Of a DNA stretch of 64,000 bases, positions 47,489-60,159 are shown one piece after another. The DNA is from Carnegiea gigantea (taxonomy: Eukaryota; Streptophyta; Magnoliopsida; Caryophyllales; Cactaceae). The stretch spans positions 411,001 through 475,000 of the forward strand of contig JAKOGI010000429.1 of the NCBI GenBank assembly GCA_029747015.1, given 5' to 3'. The number at the start of each line of letters is the position of its first letter. Positions within the stretch are counted from its first letter, which is position 1. The position numbers and the translations under genes are program-made. The notes beneath the pieces are model-generated. The model was not told where the DNA came from. It ran no database searches and saw only the letters and a program-made list of their open reading frames with translations.

Positions 47489-48002
47489 AGAACTCATTGA
47501 TATCGTTCATAACAATGAGGGAAGGGGTGTGATAGGATTGGTAACTTGTGAGTATTGTACTTCTATTCTAAGCTATATTACTTTGGGATTTGTTGTTGTC
47601 TGATCCTTAAAATAAAGGAGTTATCTTGTTCAATATTCTAAACTATATGGATAGGGGGTTAGGCAAGGTTTAACATTTTTGGTATATGTTTTATTATCTA
47701 ATTCACCTAAGTCTATTACTCTTTCATGCTTAGAAGGGAGTTTTTTATGGGAAATTTAAAGGCTAAGATAGCACCATTTATTTCAACTAGATTACAATGT
47801 GAACAATAAATTGTATTCTTAACAAATATTAGTAGACTAGAATGATATTATCCTTTCAATTAAATCAAGTAATTCACTTATATATGTAACTAACTTGCCA
47901 TTTAGGCTTTAACCTTTTTTTATTAAAAATGTTATTGCAATGTTTGTTTATATATTAAGAATGCATGATAATTTGAAGCTAAACATGTAGGGACTTGCCA
48001 CT

Positions 48003-51000
48003 GTGGATATGTTTAAGAGTTGGGTGAAGTTGAGGAGACTGGATAACAAATATAATGAATATCTAAATGTATATCTTGATCATGCATTTGCGACTTCTAC
48101 TATTAGTGATGAGATTTCATGCCCATGGGTAACATATACTAATCGATTCCACCATGAAAGGAAAGTTGTAAGAGGTCACCTTTCAAGAAAACAGATGAAT
48201 ACTAATTACTTTAAACATGTATGGGTCTATCATAGGGAGCCTATTCTAAGTGATAATGATGGTAACGATGAGATGTTAGATGATCAATTTAATCAGAAAA
48301 TTCATAGATCAACTGAAGATAATATGCATGATATGATAGATGATACTTTTGCATGTTGTGAATCCATTAACAATTCCTGGCGCCCTAATGAAGAAACAAG
48401 GAAAATTTTCAAATTAATTGAAGAAACAGGGCAGCCCCTCCATCCACGATGTCAAGAGTTTAGTAAGCTCTCATTTATTGTTCAGATGTATTATCTTAAA
48501 TGCATGTGTAATGTCAGTGGCAGGGCATTTGATGCGTTTACAAAACTTTTTAAAAGGGTTCTTCCAAAAGATTCAGTATTGCCAAATTCTTTTATGCAAG
48601 TGCAAAGCATCATTAAGCAATTTAATCTTGGCTACAATAAGGTAGATGCATGTCCTAATGATTGCATCCTTTTCTAGAAGGATAAGGTTGAAATTACCAA
48701 CTGCCCTGACTGTAATGCCTAGAGATATAAGATGGCAGATGATGGAATGATCTTGAAATTGACTTCTAGAAATCCAGTTTCAGTAAAGATTTTACTTCAC
48801 TTTTCCCTAATGCCTAGGCTTAAGGTTATACACGTCATCTAAAATAGCTCCTTTGATGAGATGGCATACTGAGGGACGTAGAGATGACGGAAAATTAGGA
48901 CATCCAACTGATGCTTATGCTTAGAAGTATTTTGATAATAGGTATAGAAATTTTGCTAGTGATCCATGAAACATCAGGCTTTGCTTGACACGTGCTGGAT
49001 TTAATCCATATGTGAATATGAGCACTCAATATAGCATATGACCAGTTGTATTGATGACCTGTAATTTGCCTCCATAGTTGTGCATGAAACTACCTTATCT
49101 ATTCCTTTTATTAATTATATCTGGTACAAAGTCTCCTAGAAATGACATTGATGCCTTCTTAGAACCTTTAATCGATGAGCTAATGGAACTATGGAAGCTA
49201 GGTGTAGAAATTTATGACACCTTAGAGGATAAGACTTTTGATTTGCACGTAGCCCTAGTGTGCCCTATAAGTGATTTCCCCGCATATGATAACTTGTCAG
49301 GTTGGAAAACCAAAAGACAGCATGCATGTCTATACTATAATGTTGATGCAAGTTTTCTTTATTTGAAGAGAAGTAGAAAAGTGTATTATATGGCCTATTG
49401 TCATTTACTACCAAGAGAGCATAAATTTTGCCATAGTAAGAAGGCATTTAATAGAGAAACAAAAATGATACCTCCTTCTAAATTGATGTCAAGAACTGAT
49501 TTGTTGAATCAAATAGAAGGATTTGATGTCCTAGTTGGGAAATATCCTGAGACCAAAAAGAAAGCTAAAAAAGGGGGATGAAGTGATGCCTTGGAAGAAA
49601 AAGAGCATCTTTTTCAAACTCCCTTATTGGGAGCATCTTTTGGTACATCACAACTTTGATATTATGCATGTAGAAAAAAGTCTGTTAGAGAATATACTTG
49701 GTACACTTCTAAGCATTGAAGGGAAGACAAAGGATACTTTAGAATTACGTCTTAACCTAAAGGATTTGAATATGATGGATAAACTCCATCTAGTAGAAGG
49801 CAGAGGTAAAGTATACATTCCTCCAGCATGCTTCACATCAAACAAGAAAGAAAAGAAGGAATTTATTAGTTTGCTCACTTTTGTAAAAGTGCTAGATGGT
49901 TACACATCAAACATCAAAAGGTGCATTATTGATGGTAAAATTTATGGCTTAAAACGCCCTGACCATCATATTATAATGCAGTAATTATTGCAACTAGTTG
50001 CACAGAAAATGAAACGCGAGAATGTGGGGATTGCTTTAATTGAGTTAAGAAACTTCTGTAAAGAGCTTTGCTCTAAAGTCACAATAGCTCAAGACGTTGA
50101 GAGGTTACAAGATCGTGCCATTGTTACCCTTTGTCATTTAGAGGGTTTTTTTTTTTTTTGCCTTCTTTCTTTGACATGATGGCACACTTAGTTTTCCATT
50201 TGTCATATGAAGCAAAGGTTATAGGTCTAGTTAGTCATCATTGGATATACCATGTAGAAAGGTATATACCCATTTTTTCATTTTTTACATGCACAATTTT
50301 ATATTTACAAATAAACATAATAGTCATGTCATGTGATTTTGTTGTTCGTAGAGACTTGAGTATGGTAAAATTGTTTGTTGGCAATAAAAGTCGTCCAAAT
50401 TGCTGAATGTTATGTACTAAATGAATATTTGACATTTTGTGCAAGAGATTTACATGGTGTGGAGACTAGGGAGAATAGGTCCTCAAGGAATAATGATCTT
50501 GGTGATAAAGCTTACAAGGGACTATCTATTTTCTCCTTAAGATGTCATGAATTATCCAACAAGAAAGACACGTCCTGACTATTTACTAATTGGCCAAGCA
50601 AATAGTTATGTATTATTTAATTGTGACGAAGATCAAAGTTATGCAATGTAAGTAGACCTAAATATTCGATTTGGTATTATAAAATTCCTAAAATTCATTC
50701 TATAATTTAAGCGTGTTTCTATGGGTTCAGAGAGTATAATGAGATTGTCAATGTTGAATGTCAGACTTCAAATGGAAACATTGAAGAGATTCATAAAAAG
50801 ACATTTCCAAAATGGTTTTGAAAACTATAAGTATCTGAATGGACGTATGATGCTTATGTATGTAAACTTTACATGGTCTAAGTCTCATGAAATCTGTACA
50901 TTCTCAAGTTTATAGGCATCGTCTCGCCAATTGTTACATCATCTATGATTTGAAATATTTAAGTGAATTTCCAAGTGAATTGATAAAGAAAATGACTAAG

Positions 51001-51380
51001 ATTACCTACAATGGGTACAGGTGGTATGTTAAAAAATTAATAAAAGGACTGAGACACAAAATTCTGGAGCTCGTATGAATTCTTGCACAGATGTAAGAGA
51101 CATAGCTTATTATGGAATTCTTACAGAAATAATTAAGTTAAGCTATCATCAAGGAAGAATTGTTGTCTTATTTTGAAGTGATTGGGTGCATCCAATTAGA
51201 GGCGTAAAACAAGATAAGCATGGATTTACTCTTGTTAACCTTAAATCACATTGGAAAGGAGAGAACATTTTTTCCTAGCATCTTAAGCAGTAAGAGTCTT
51301 TTATATAACAGAATCCAAGGAGAAAAACTGGCATGTAGTGATTGCTACTAAGCCAAGAGATCTTTTGAACTAGAAGATGA
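48003..51380 (+). pseudogene. CACTA transposase, TnpD-like (Transposase_21)
   Basis: This gene would encode the enzyme that cuts and joins the element ends. The transposase-associated N-domain lies at 48,003-48,240 (VRGHLSRKQMN), where two of its cysteines are replaced. The Transposase_21 region spans 48,390-49,530: KFSKLSFIVQMYYLKCMC-like, ACPNDCILF, then NDIDAFLEPLIDELMELWK and FPAYDNLSGWKTKRQHAC. A DUF4218-like block follows (49,600-50,470: FKLPYWEHLLVHHNFDIMHV; FVGNKSRPN; LTFCARDLHGVETREN). A DUF4216-like block (about 51,110-51,370) includes YYGILTEIIKLSYHQGRIV and DWVHPIRGVKQDKHGFTLVN. A likely intron is at 50,262-50,351. Stops at 48,675, 48,719, 49,076 and 49,981 and a T-run frameshift at about 50,147-50,158 break it. 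Confidence 0.9.
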
Positions 51381-52759
51381 TGCCATATTAGAAGTGGAAG
51401 TTTTACAAGTAGACAACTCGACTTTGATTAGTGGAGAAGAATCCCTTGATGTTAGGCAGATATAATGGGACTTATATTGAATGAGCCTTTGTTGATGCCA
51501 TCGAAAGAGACAGGGACGTGGAGATGGACTCAAATAATAGTAGTACTTAAAGTTATGAAGATGATGAGACATTATATGATTTTGATTCTAACTAGTTTAT
51601 ATTTAAAGCAATAAGTCGCTTATTTAAGGACGAGACATTAATTTTGATGAATCATTTTCGGATTGTTTTACCATTTTAGAATCATTTTTGTATTTAGAAT
51701 GATTTTCTTTTTTTACGAGTTTATTGCATTATTTGTGAAAAATTGGTGCGTGTGTACTATGCTTACAGTATTGTCAATGTTTTCGACTTTGATATATTCA
51801 TACTAATTCTTTTTGTTTTAGATTATGTCTTCTACAGAAAAATTGATTGTTAAGAAGATGTTTACAAGAGATCAACTTGCAATATAACTTTAAATTAGAG
51901 TAATATCAAAGTAATAATAATCTTTTTATTTAAGTAACTTATGTTTTGTCTCAATGAAGCATATGTTGATGTCTAAGAAAAATCAGCTATTAAGTCGAAG
52001 AGTAACACATAGTCTAAGGTCTAAACAAGCCTCAACGCCTTGTTTGTCTCAAGGTACCGCAGTTCGAAATTCTCTCTTCTCACCTGCAACTTCTTTCCTA
52101 CCATAATATTCACAAGTTGAAATAGTATCTACATGCACACACTCCTACAAGTAAGTTTTGTTTTACACAAGTTGCTGTTTTTGGTATTATTAAAGATTAA
52201 AGTGAAATGCAAATTCTTTCAATTAAAAAGAAAATATTCATCTTTTCTTTCTTACCATAATATTCCTTTTAACTCGGAGAGTATAAAAGAATAAGAACTA
52301 AACAAACTGACTGAGGAAATGGCTATTGTTAGATGGTCCATGTTTCTTAAAAGTGTAGGCGAATCTTAAATTACACAGGCCATGAAATAGTATCTACATG
52401 GAAGTAATAATGGAATGCAAACTCTAATTATGTTTATTTATTCTTATACTCTTAGTGGAAAAACACTTGACGAGAAGTTTACAAAAATGACACTTTGAGA
52501 CCCAAAACAACAATGTTTCTAGTAGTTGTAGAGTGCCAGAAAATGCTCATGTTATACAATTTTCAAACGGTAAGTGGTATATAATATGAACATGCATTTA
52601 TTTAATTGATTTACTTATGGTTTTCTAATGTTTCTGTTTTTTTTTTTTAACACTTATAAGACTTATGCCCATAGCCCGAGGAATACCATTCGATCTATGG
52701 AGCTCTTAATGCATGCTAATTCACGTGTCAACAATGATGACATGAGCTTAGAACCCAAA

Positions 52760-54340
52760 GACAATGGACATGTTCCCACAAGTAAGTCACATACTTGATG
52801 GTCTATGTTACTTTTACGTTTATTCCAATTTGTATTTTTTAATTGTATTTCCATTTATTTTGTATATTGTCATATATATATTCACTTGCTTTTGTCACAT
52901 CAATGGGAAGGTAAGTTCAAACTCATTGGAGTGTGGAGAAAGTGAAGCAAATTATGAGATTCATGATGAATCATTGAGCAGTTGTGGTAACAAAACCACA
53001 AGTAGAAGGCACATATAAGGAACCAAAGAAGTCAACAAGAAGGGTCATGGGCCCAATAAGATAAAGGTTTTCAAGAACTCTATGTTTGTCAATATCAACA
53101 AACAACTTCAACCTATAAGTAATTTTCTTATGCAAATGTCTACCATGAGAGGATGTCCTGCATGAGACACTGGAAGACTACCACCTGATTGTATTGATTG
53201 GAGGAAAATTGAACAAGAGAAATAAGACTCAGTGTGGACAGAGGTGAAGGTATACATGTGTCAATATATATTACATTGCTTTCAAAATTGAATCTCTACA
53301 CTTTGAAAATTTTGTATGCTTCTTATGGGGATGAAATATTAAAGGATTTCAAAGTAAAATATAACTTATAAGTTTATTTTACATCTTGATTGGGTTGTTT
53401 TCTTTGCATCCTTTTTACAGCTTTCATTTCACTTTTCCAAAGGAAAGGAGTCTTATGAATGGGCAATGGAAATAATACATGCTTGTTAGAGAGGCTATAC
53501 ATGTAAGTTGAAGGTGGCACATTTTGATGGTAGAAGTCATGATGAAGCAATTAGCAGAAGGCCAGAAAACACACCACTTGAAACATAGGCTAGGTTAGTT
53601 GAGTTTTGGGAATCAAACGAGGGAAATGTGATTTTCTACTCTTAAGAATATTTAAAGTCATAATTTTTTTGAAATAATACAAAAATTGATTTAATTTGAC
53701 CATTAATCGTTTAGGGTGGAACTAAAAGGGGATTTGAAAATCGGGGCAATAACAAAATGTGTCACTATGGAGGGACATACTTTTGGACAGCTGAAGAAGA
53801 GGTATTGTTTACACCCTATTTATACTATAATTTGCTTTGATTTTAGGTAATTTATTTTGTATTTTACTTGCCTTTTAGGAAAAAGGCAACATAATAGATA
53901 GGCTTACAATACGGTTGGAGACTTATACACCAAAGGAAGCTACAAAATTTGATGATGCTTCAACTAGTGCAAAGGTGTGAGTTTTTATTTTTATTTAGTT
54001 TGTTTATTTAGTTTATTTATTTTTACTAATGTTTAACATGATAGAAAACAATTGAAAATGAGTTATCCTGCCTAGAAGAAGGTTCATGTGATGTGCTACT
54101 CAAGATGAAATTTTCAAAAAAGTTGTTGGAGAAGACGGGCATGGTCATGTTAAGACCTTTGGCATTGGGGTCAAAGTTCCTCGTTCTGGCTGTAAAAGGT
54201 GCACTTCAGAGGAAAAGCGAACTATAAGAAGGAAAATTAAGCAAGAGCAAAAAGAAAGTCAAGAGAAGATTGAATATTTGGAGAAAAAACTTGGATATAT
54301 CACTAGTTTGATGAAAGTGCTTTCGAAGCACCAGGTATTC
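52760..54340 (+). pseudogene. CACTA TnpA-like protein (Transposase_24, Ptta/En/Spm family)
   Basis: Second gene of the element, in several exons. Visible pieces are FVNINKQLQPISNFLMQM (about 53,085-53,140), WRKIEQEK (53,200) and RRPENTPLET (53,550). Further on are KGNIIDRLTIRLETYTPKEA (about 53,883-53,945) and the C-terminal block KVVGEDGHGHVKTFGIGVKV. The last is followed by a Lys/Glu-rich coiled coil (54,205-54,335; EQKESQEKIEYLEKKLGYI). This matches the order of plant Ptta/En/Spm proteins, which bind the subterminal repeats and regulate transposition. Stops at about 53,165, 53,225, 53,488 and 53,588 indicate decay. Exon borders are not fixed. Confidence 0.7.
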
Positions 54341-54439
54341 CTATGAGATATTTCATTGTTTTGTTGTTTTTATATTCTATTGATTATAAAAACTCTTTTG
54401 GTAAATGAATATGTTAGAATATGATAGGAAAAAAGAGGA

Positions 54440-54725
54440 TTAAGACAATGAGAGAGTGATTGTTAGTTTAGATGATTAGTTTCCTTGGTTGTTATATGTT
54501 TATTTATATTGTTTGTTTGATAACTTGAGAGATAAGTTAATGAGAAAGTGATTGTACGTTTAGATGATTAGTTGCTTTGATTGGAATATGTATAGGTAAT
54601 GAGAAACAAGGTAATGAGAGAGTGATTGGAGGTTTAAATGGGTAGTTACTTTGGTTGAAATATGTATAAGTAATGAGAGATAAGGTAATAAGAGAATTTT
54701 GATGATTAGTTATGTAGTTGGAATA
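54440..54725 (+). repeat. Tandem repeats of 73-91 bp in CACTA 3' part
   Basis: Four diverged units begin with TAATGAGAGAGTGATTG-like sequence near 54,446, 54,538, 54,612 and 54,685. Each is followed by GTTTAGATGATTAGTT and GGAATATGTATA. They lie just after the TnpA-like gene. Confidence 0.7.
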
Positions 54726-54984
54726 TGCCTATGCAAGTTTGAGTTAATTCGTGTAGTTAACTTTTGTCATAACTTATCTTCTAGATAGCCTAAGTAATAT
54801 TTAAGAGTTTGTACTCATAGTTTGGACTTTAATCTCAATTTTATATTTTTTGGAAATGTGTACATCTATTATGAACTTTCAATTATTGCATAGCACTTTT
54901 GAAAAACTCTATTGGTAAATGGTGCTTTTGTTTGGGTTGATTTTGCTATTGTGGGAAATTGTTGAACTTATAGGTTTGAACGTA

Positions 54985-55465
54985 TGGACTATTGGCGAAA
55001 GATATTTCGCTTGGGGACATCATAATAAAAGAATTACCAACAGATTGGAGTTTGATAGGAAATCTTTTTGGCAGGTATATGTTAATACCAACAGATGTAT
55101 TTGTTGGACGAGATTGAAAAATGCGAGAAAAAGGAGAATTACTAATAGATGCAGTATGTTGGTGAACAATTTTGGTCTTGAGTTGATTTACTACCAACTG
55201 ATGTATATGATGGGCATACATAACACTACCAACATACTCTGATCTGTTGGTAAAATGATGGCATTTACCAACAAAATTTTTATGTTGGAACTATTGAGCA
55301 ATTGTGACAGATTACAATATGTGTTGGTAAAACTTATACCATCACCTCTTTTTACAATGGCCTAGCAAAACACCAATATCTATTGGTATAAAGTTTTACC
55401 AATGTAAATATACTTATTACAATAGAATTAGTCATGTTGGTAAAAAAGTCACTTTTTTATTGTAG
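54985..55465 (+). repeat. Right subterminal repeats and terminus of CACTA element
   Basis: At least ten copies of the TTACCAACA/TGTTGGTAA family in both orientations lie between 55,030 and 55,445. They end at the terminal repeat (GTCACTTTTTTATTGTAG). The density is higher than at the left end. Confidence 0.8.
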
Positions 55466-57165
55466 GGATAGTTGAAATTACAGATTTGAGCATGGAGAAA
55501 GAGGATTTAAAAGTAAAAAAGCGAAAATGCAAAAGCAAACGTCATTAAACCTTAAAATCAACCCAAAGGAAGTAGATTTAAATGCTAAAAGTCAAGAATA
55601 AAGGATAGGAATTGAGCAAACATACCTTTAAGTTGAAGACCTTGAAGGGCAAATAACTTTTAAAGTTATCCAAATACTTGAAATTAACATAAATAACTTG
55701 AAGTGTGGCAGCAAAACTAAGCCCTAGCCTCCTAAGGACTAATCTAAGAACCCTACAAACATACTTCAAACCCTAGTTGAATGCAGAAGTGGGAGAAGGT
55801 TATTTTATGGGCACCTGTCTATGAATTTGTGCTGGTGCGCTAGGTGGGATGGCCTGCCTGCACTAACCTCCAGGAATGAAACTATAACAAGGCAAGAGAT
55901 GCGGAGGATGGGTAGGCCCCCTAGATGAACCTAGTCGTGCCCTAGCTAAAAGCGGACCATTGCTCATGGTGGAGGATGGGGATAAGCTGGGATTCACTAG
56001 GGAACATGGCGGGGCTTTGTGAGCGGAACCATGGTTTGTTTGGTGGTGAAGCAGGAGGCAGTTGGGTGGCATGCCCGATGACAAAGGCTCCAGTAATAAG
56101 TCACAAGGCAGCACCTAGCACCTAAACACTCTGAGGACCGACATGGACATCTATAAGGGCTTATAGAAGGTTAGTCAAAATTGCATAAAGCTAGTGGCAA
56201 TGCATGACCTAAACCTCTGAAACTTACTTATTGCACCTTTTCAAGCCTAACTCATGAGGTTTGCTTACACCCCCTTATTCCCTACAAAAGATAAGAAAGT
56301 AGAATGAAAACCATAAAGTTTTGCTTATTATGAGCAAAAACATTAGTGAAATGGGGTAGGAAAATGTCACAATTTGAACCCCAACAGACACTTTACACTA
56401 CTTATAAGTACCCGAATAAAACCCACCAACCTCAAAAGCCCAATGGGTATGTGTATCGGTGTTATTCTCTAAAATCAAATTGGTATGAGTATGGGTATGG
56501 ATGTGATTTTCAAATATAGGTATGGGCATATGTACACCTCACCTCAACCTACCTCGAGCCCACTCCATGTTTGTCTCTAGGTGAATCTTTTTGTAAGTTC
56601 ACCGACAGTAGAGGAGCACCCACGACAATCATCTTGCTGGGTTCGTTGGTAGGTGTTGGATTTGGCTCGGGTGAGGACAAGCATGCTTGGGGTTTCAAGC
56701 ATCCCCTGGCTGGGAACTCTTTTGAATAATTTCTTTTTTAAAAAAATTGTGAAAAAGTGCATATAGTTTTCACAAAAGATATGGTTCAAAATTGTTTTCT
56801 TTGTGGAAGCCATTGCAGTTTTCCAAATATGACATTTGACATACGAATACACATGAGTATAACTTTAAAAGCTACTAATCAATTCCTAATCATTGGAATA
56901 ATGTTATATAGGCAAATGAGCTATTGAAGAGTTTTCTTTTGTGACTTGTTACATTTTAAGGTCCTACAAACTGGTAGAATAGTTTTAGCCATGAGAAGTG
57001 TGTTTGTTATTGGCCACAACTTTGTGAGAAGGCATAGTTTGATCGTCTTACCAAGCACGATTAGTCAGGAGACAAAATTAAAAAAAAAGTACACCACCTA
57101 GTTTGATTTCTTCTAGTGACATTTTGGCAGAGACAGGTTTGGAGCCTTACGAACCCATTAAGTGC
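55466..57165. other. Spacer, no gene
   Basis: Target duplication GGA at 55,466-55,468, then AT-rich DNA. At 56,440-56,540 a run of GGTATG phrases (GAGTATGGGTATGGATGTG) resembles the end of a small dispersed element. A diverged version is at 42,110-42,170. Nothing else can be supported. Confidence 0.45.
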
Positions 57166-57383
57166 TATTAGGAATATGAGGTATATTAGGAATATATTTT
57201 ACATGCAATTGTATTTTAGCTAGGATAGAAATCTTAGTGTGACTTGCATGTGAAGCTAGGGTTTGGTGTATCTTGATGTGTATATATCTTGTACTTGATA
57301 TGTTAATAAAAATCAGAGAAGAAGGCCATGGTTCATCGCCCTAGACGCCACTCTTCATCTCACCCATAACATTCAAATTCTTC
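57166..57383 (+). mobile_element. 5' LTR of copia element
   Basis: Runs from TATTAGGAATATGAG to ATTCAAATTCTTC. It shares AAGCTAGGGTTTGGTGTATC and TTAATAAAAATCAGAGAAG with the 3' copy. Confidence 0.85.
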
Positions 57384-57429
57384 GTGATATCAGAGCATAA
57401 TTGAAGGATACCTACCATCACATTCATGA

Positions 57430-58450
57430 GTGGTGGAACTCCACTAAAGAAATTTATTGTTGAACTACAATTCCCCTACTATTTACGTCCATCGGAGGCA
57501 CCAGGGGTTTTGATTACAACAATCATCTTCAATGGTAGGAACTATGATCTCTAGGAAAAGGCCGTAAGAGCAGCTCTAAAGGCCAAAATCAAGCTCAGCG
57601 TTATCAATGGCTCACTAGCTACACTTACAGCAAAGGAGGATGATTAATTGGAGTTTGAAGCCTGGGAAATGGCAAACTCGATGATCTCCTTATGGATTCT
57701 TAATGTCATTGATCCTAGGCTATGGAGACATTAGTTGAAGACAAACATAGCAAATTGCAAACAAGGAGGGTTGAGTGTGGTTGAGTTCTACTCTAAAATA
57801 ACTAACTTGCCGGTAGAATTTGAAAACGATGAGAAAGTTCCATATTGCACTTGCAATGGGTGTAAGTGCAGAGCGGCAAACGAGATTGTTCAAAAGTACG
57901 TATAGGAGAAGCTGCACCAATTTTTGATAAGCCTCAACAATGATACATATTTATCAAGAAGAAGTCAAATACTCACGCTTTGAGCCACTCCCTTCATTAG
58001 ATTGCATATTTAACATGGTGGTTCAGGAACAAAATCACAAAAGCTTCATGCTTGGATGAGAAGATAGGAGTGAGTTGACTACTGCATTCGTTGCCATGTC
58101 TGGTGATTATGCAATATCCATCGTGAGTGAGAAAGGAGGATGCAAACATTATGGCAAGTTTGGCCATGATGAAAGCAACTGCTATGAATTAATCGTGTAC
58201 CCCCAGGCTATGGTAACCGAGGCAAAGGCAAAGGGCGCGCGAGAGGTGGTAGAGGAGGCCGAACAAGGAGCAACAGTAGGGGCTGTGGGTTAGGACGCTG
58301 TCTAAGTAGCTGCCAATCGAGTTGTGGATGAGTCTTCAATGCCTAGCAATAGAACCGAAGAAGCTGGGCAGATTACGCTACCAGGCTTGACACCCAAACA
58401 GATGCAAAGGCTGCTTAACCTTATTAAACCCACCAGAGCAAGTTATGAAA
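57430..58450 (+). pseudogene. Gag of copia element
   Basis: The N-terminal copia gag block is at 57,455-57,720 (LQFPYYLRPSEAPGV; FNGRNYDL; INGSLATLT; MANSMISLWILNVIDPRLW). The zinc knuckle at about 58,140-58,186 reads CKHYGKFGHDESNC, with the second Cys changed to Tyr (a G-to-A type change). A Gly/Ala-rich stretch follows. Stops at 57,554 and 57,645 and later ones inactivate it. Confidence 0.8.
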
Positions 58451-58469
58451 AATCATAAGGTAATAGCTC

Positions 58470-59560
58470 TTGGATTGTTGGATTGTTGACAGCATATGAC
58501 GAGAAACCTAAGTTTCCTTAGAAATGTGAAGATTATTGATCCAATAGCCATTGAGTTGCCTGATGGTGTTTTCCAAGTGGCAAAGTTGCAAGGGAATTTG
58601 GACTTGGGTTGAAAAATAAAATTGAACAATGTTTATGTATTCCAAATTTTTGGTGTAATATGGTCTCCATTCTCAATTAAGTAGAGAATTAAATTGTATC
58701 ATGATACTTACTGATGAACTCTGTTTGATACATGACCGCATCTCGAGGAGTCTAATTGGAGTGGGTGAATTGAGAGGAGGGGTCTACTGCTTTAATGAGT
58801 CGGCAACTGTTAAGGTACTAGTAAACGTTGTGGCTTCTCATATTCTACGGATTAGTCATCTTGGGCACCTGTCAAGTTAAGTTCTTTGGTTGCTTCCTAA
58901 GGAGCTAGGAGTAGGTAATTGTTATGGAAATAATAAGGTGGATGTTTGTGATATATGTTTATGTGCAAAGCAAAATAGAAATTAGTTTAACAATAGTGAA
59001 AGTAAAGCAAATGATTTATTTGAGGTTACACATTGTAACATCTAGGGCTCCCATAGAATTCCCCCATTTTGTGGTGCACATTATTTTCTAGCTATAGTAG
59101 ATGATGCTAGCAGAGCGGTTTTTAGTTTATTTTATAAGGGAAAGGGGGAAGTGGCTAGTATTTTACAAAGCTTTATTATCATGGTGAAGACTTAATTTGA
59201 AAGAAATGTGAAAATTTTTTGTAGCGACAATGGTCTAGAATTCAAATCTGGTTTAGTGCTTCAGTTCATTCGGAAAAGGGAATCCTTCATCAAATTAGCT
59301 ATGTTGATATCCCTCAACAAAATGGTAGGCTCAAACGGAAACACCAACATGTTTTAAATCTGGGTAGGGCACTTTGTGTTCAAGCTCGTTTACCTTTGAA
59401 GTTCTAAGGTGAATGTGCTTTAACCACGACTTACCTTATTAATCGGACCCCAAGTAAACTGTTGCAAGGAAAAACTCTATATAAGTTCTCTTTGGACGAC
59501 TTATGATCGCATTAAGGTTTTTAGTAGTTTATGCTTTGCAAATGTTAGACCAAAATTGAA
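58470..59560 (+). pseudogene. Protease and integrase of copia element
   Basis: Protease remnant at 58,495-58,640 (LSFLRNVKIIDPIAIELPDG; active site lost). The GAG-pre-integrase region (58,830-58,990) includes SHLGHLSS and CDICLCAKQN. The integrase core starts with DLFEVTHCNI (59,010) and has AIVDDASRAVFSLFYKGK (Asp kept, about 59,093-59,150). [13 protein letters not shown] follows (second Asp, about 59,212-59,250). The third catalytic residue region is frame-shifted ([14 protein letters not shown], about 59,310). Many stops. Confidence 0.78.
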
Positions 59561-60159
59561 GGATAGATTTGCTCTTTGAAGTTGAAAATGCATCCTTGGG
59601 GGTTACCCTTATAGGAAGAAAGGATGGAAATTGTATGATTTGGAAACATATGAAATGTTCGTGAGTTGGGATGTGGTATTCTATGAAAATATTTTCGCAT
59701 TTTTATTAACTTATGAAAGTGTTCAAAATTAAGAAATTCCCATTCAAGACCAAGTTTCACAACCTTTGGTAATTGATGCTGAGTTCGAAGAGTTGAGTCC
59801 AAGTATAGACCTACATATTTAACCCATTCCGATTATGCAATTTGATGATAAGGAGAGTTGTAGGCCTATCAGGACAGTCACACGGGTAGCCTATGATGCC
59901 ATGCCTTCTGATCCTTCATGGTAGATTACAAGCATTGTAGATCAAGGCCGGAGTGGGCCGCTTGGGCTTAGTAAGGCTACGGGACTTGAAGGAAGGAGCA
60001 ACCCGAATGCATCTATCCAAGACCACACTGGCAACCCAAGAGAAGACTTGGGCCCAATTCGGCGATCCAACTGACAACGTCAAGACCCATCTAATCTTGA
60101 CGATTATGTGTGTTACGGAGCTCGAGTACAAGACCCCTCTCTCCAAGACACTCCACTGC

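Larger units (their letters stand above)
44478..55465 (+). mobile_element. CACTA (En/Spm) transposon, about 11 kb, decayed
   Basis: The left terminus is CACTATAAAAAAAGTCGC at 44,478. The right terminus, reverse-complemented, is CTACAATAAAAAAGTGAC at 55,465. The flanking 3 bp are GGA on both sides (44,475-44,477 and 55,466-55,468), the CACTA-type target duplication. The right end appears to have lost its outermost two bases. TGTTGGTAAA/TTTACCAACA motifs are clustered near both ends. Two genes lie inside: a TnpD-like transposase and a TnpA-like protein. Stops and frameshifts suggest it cannot transpose alone. Confidence 0.9.
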
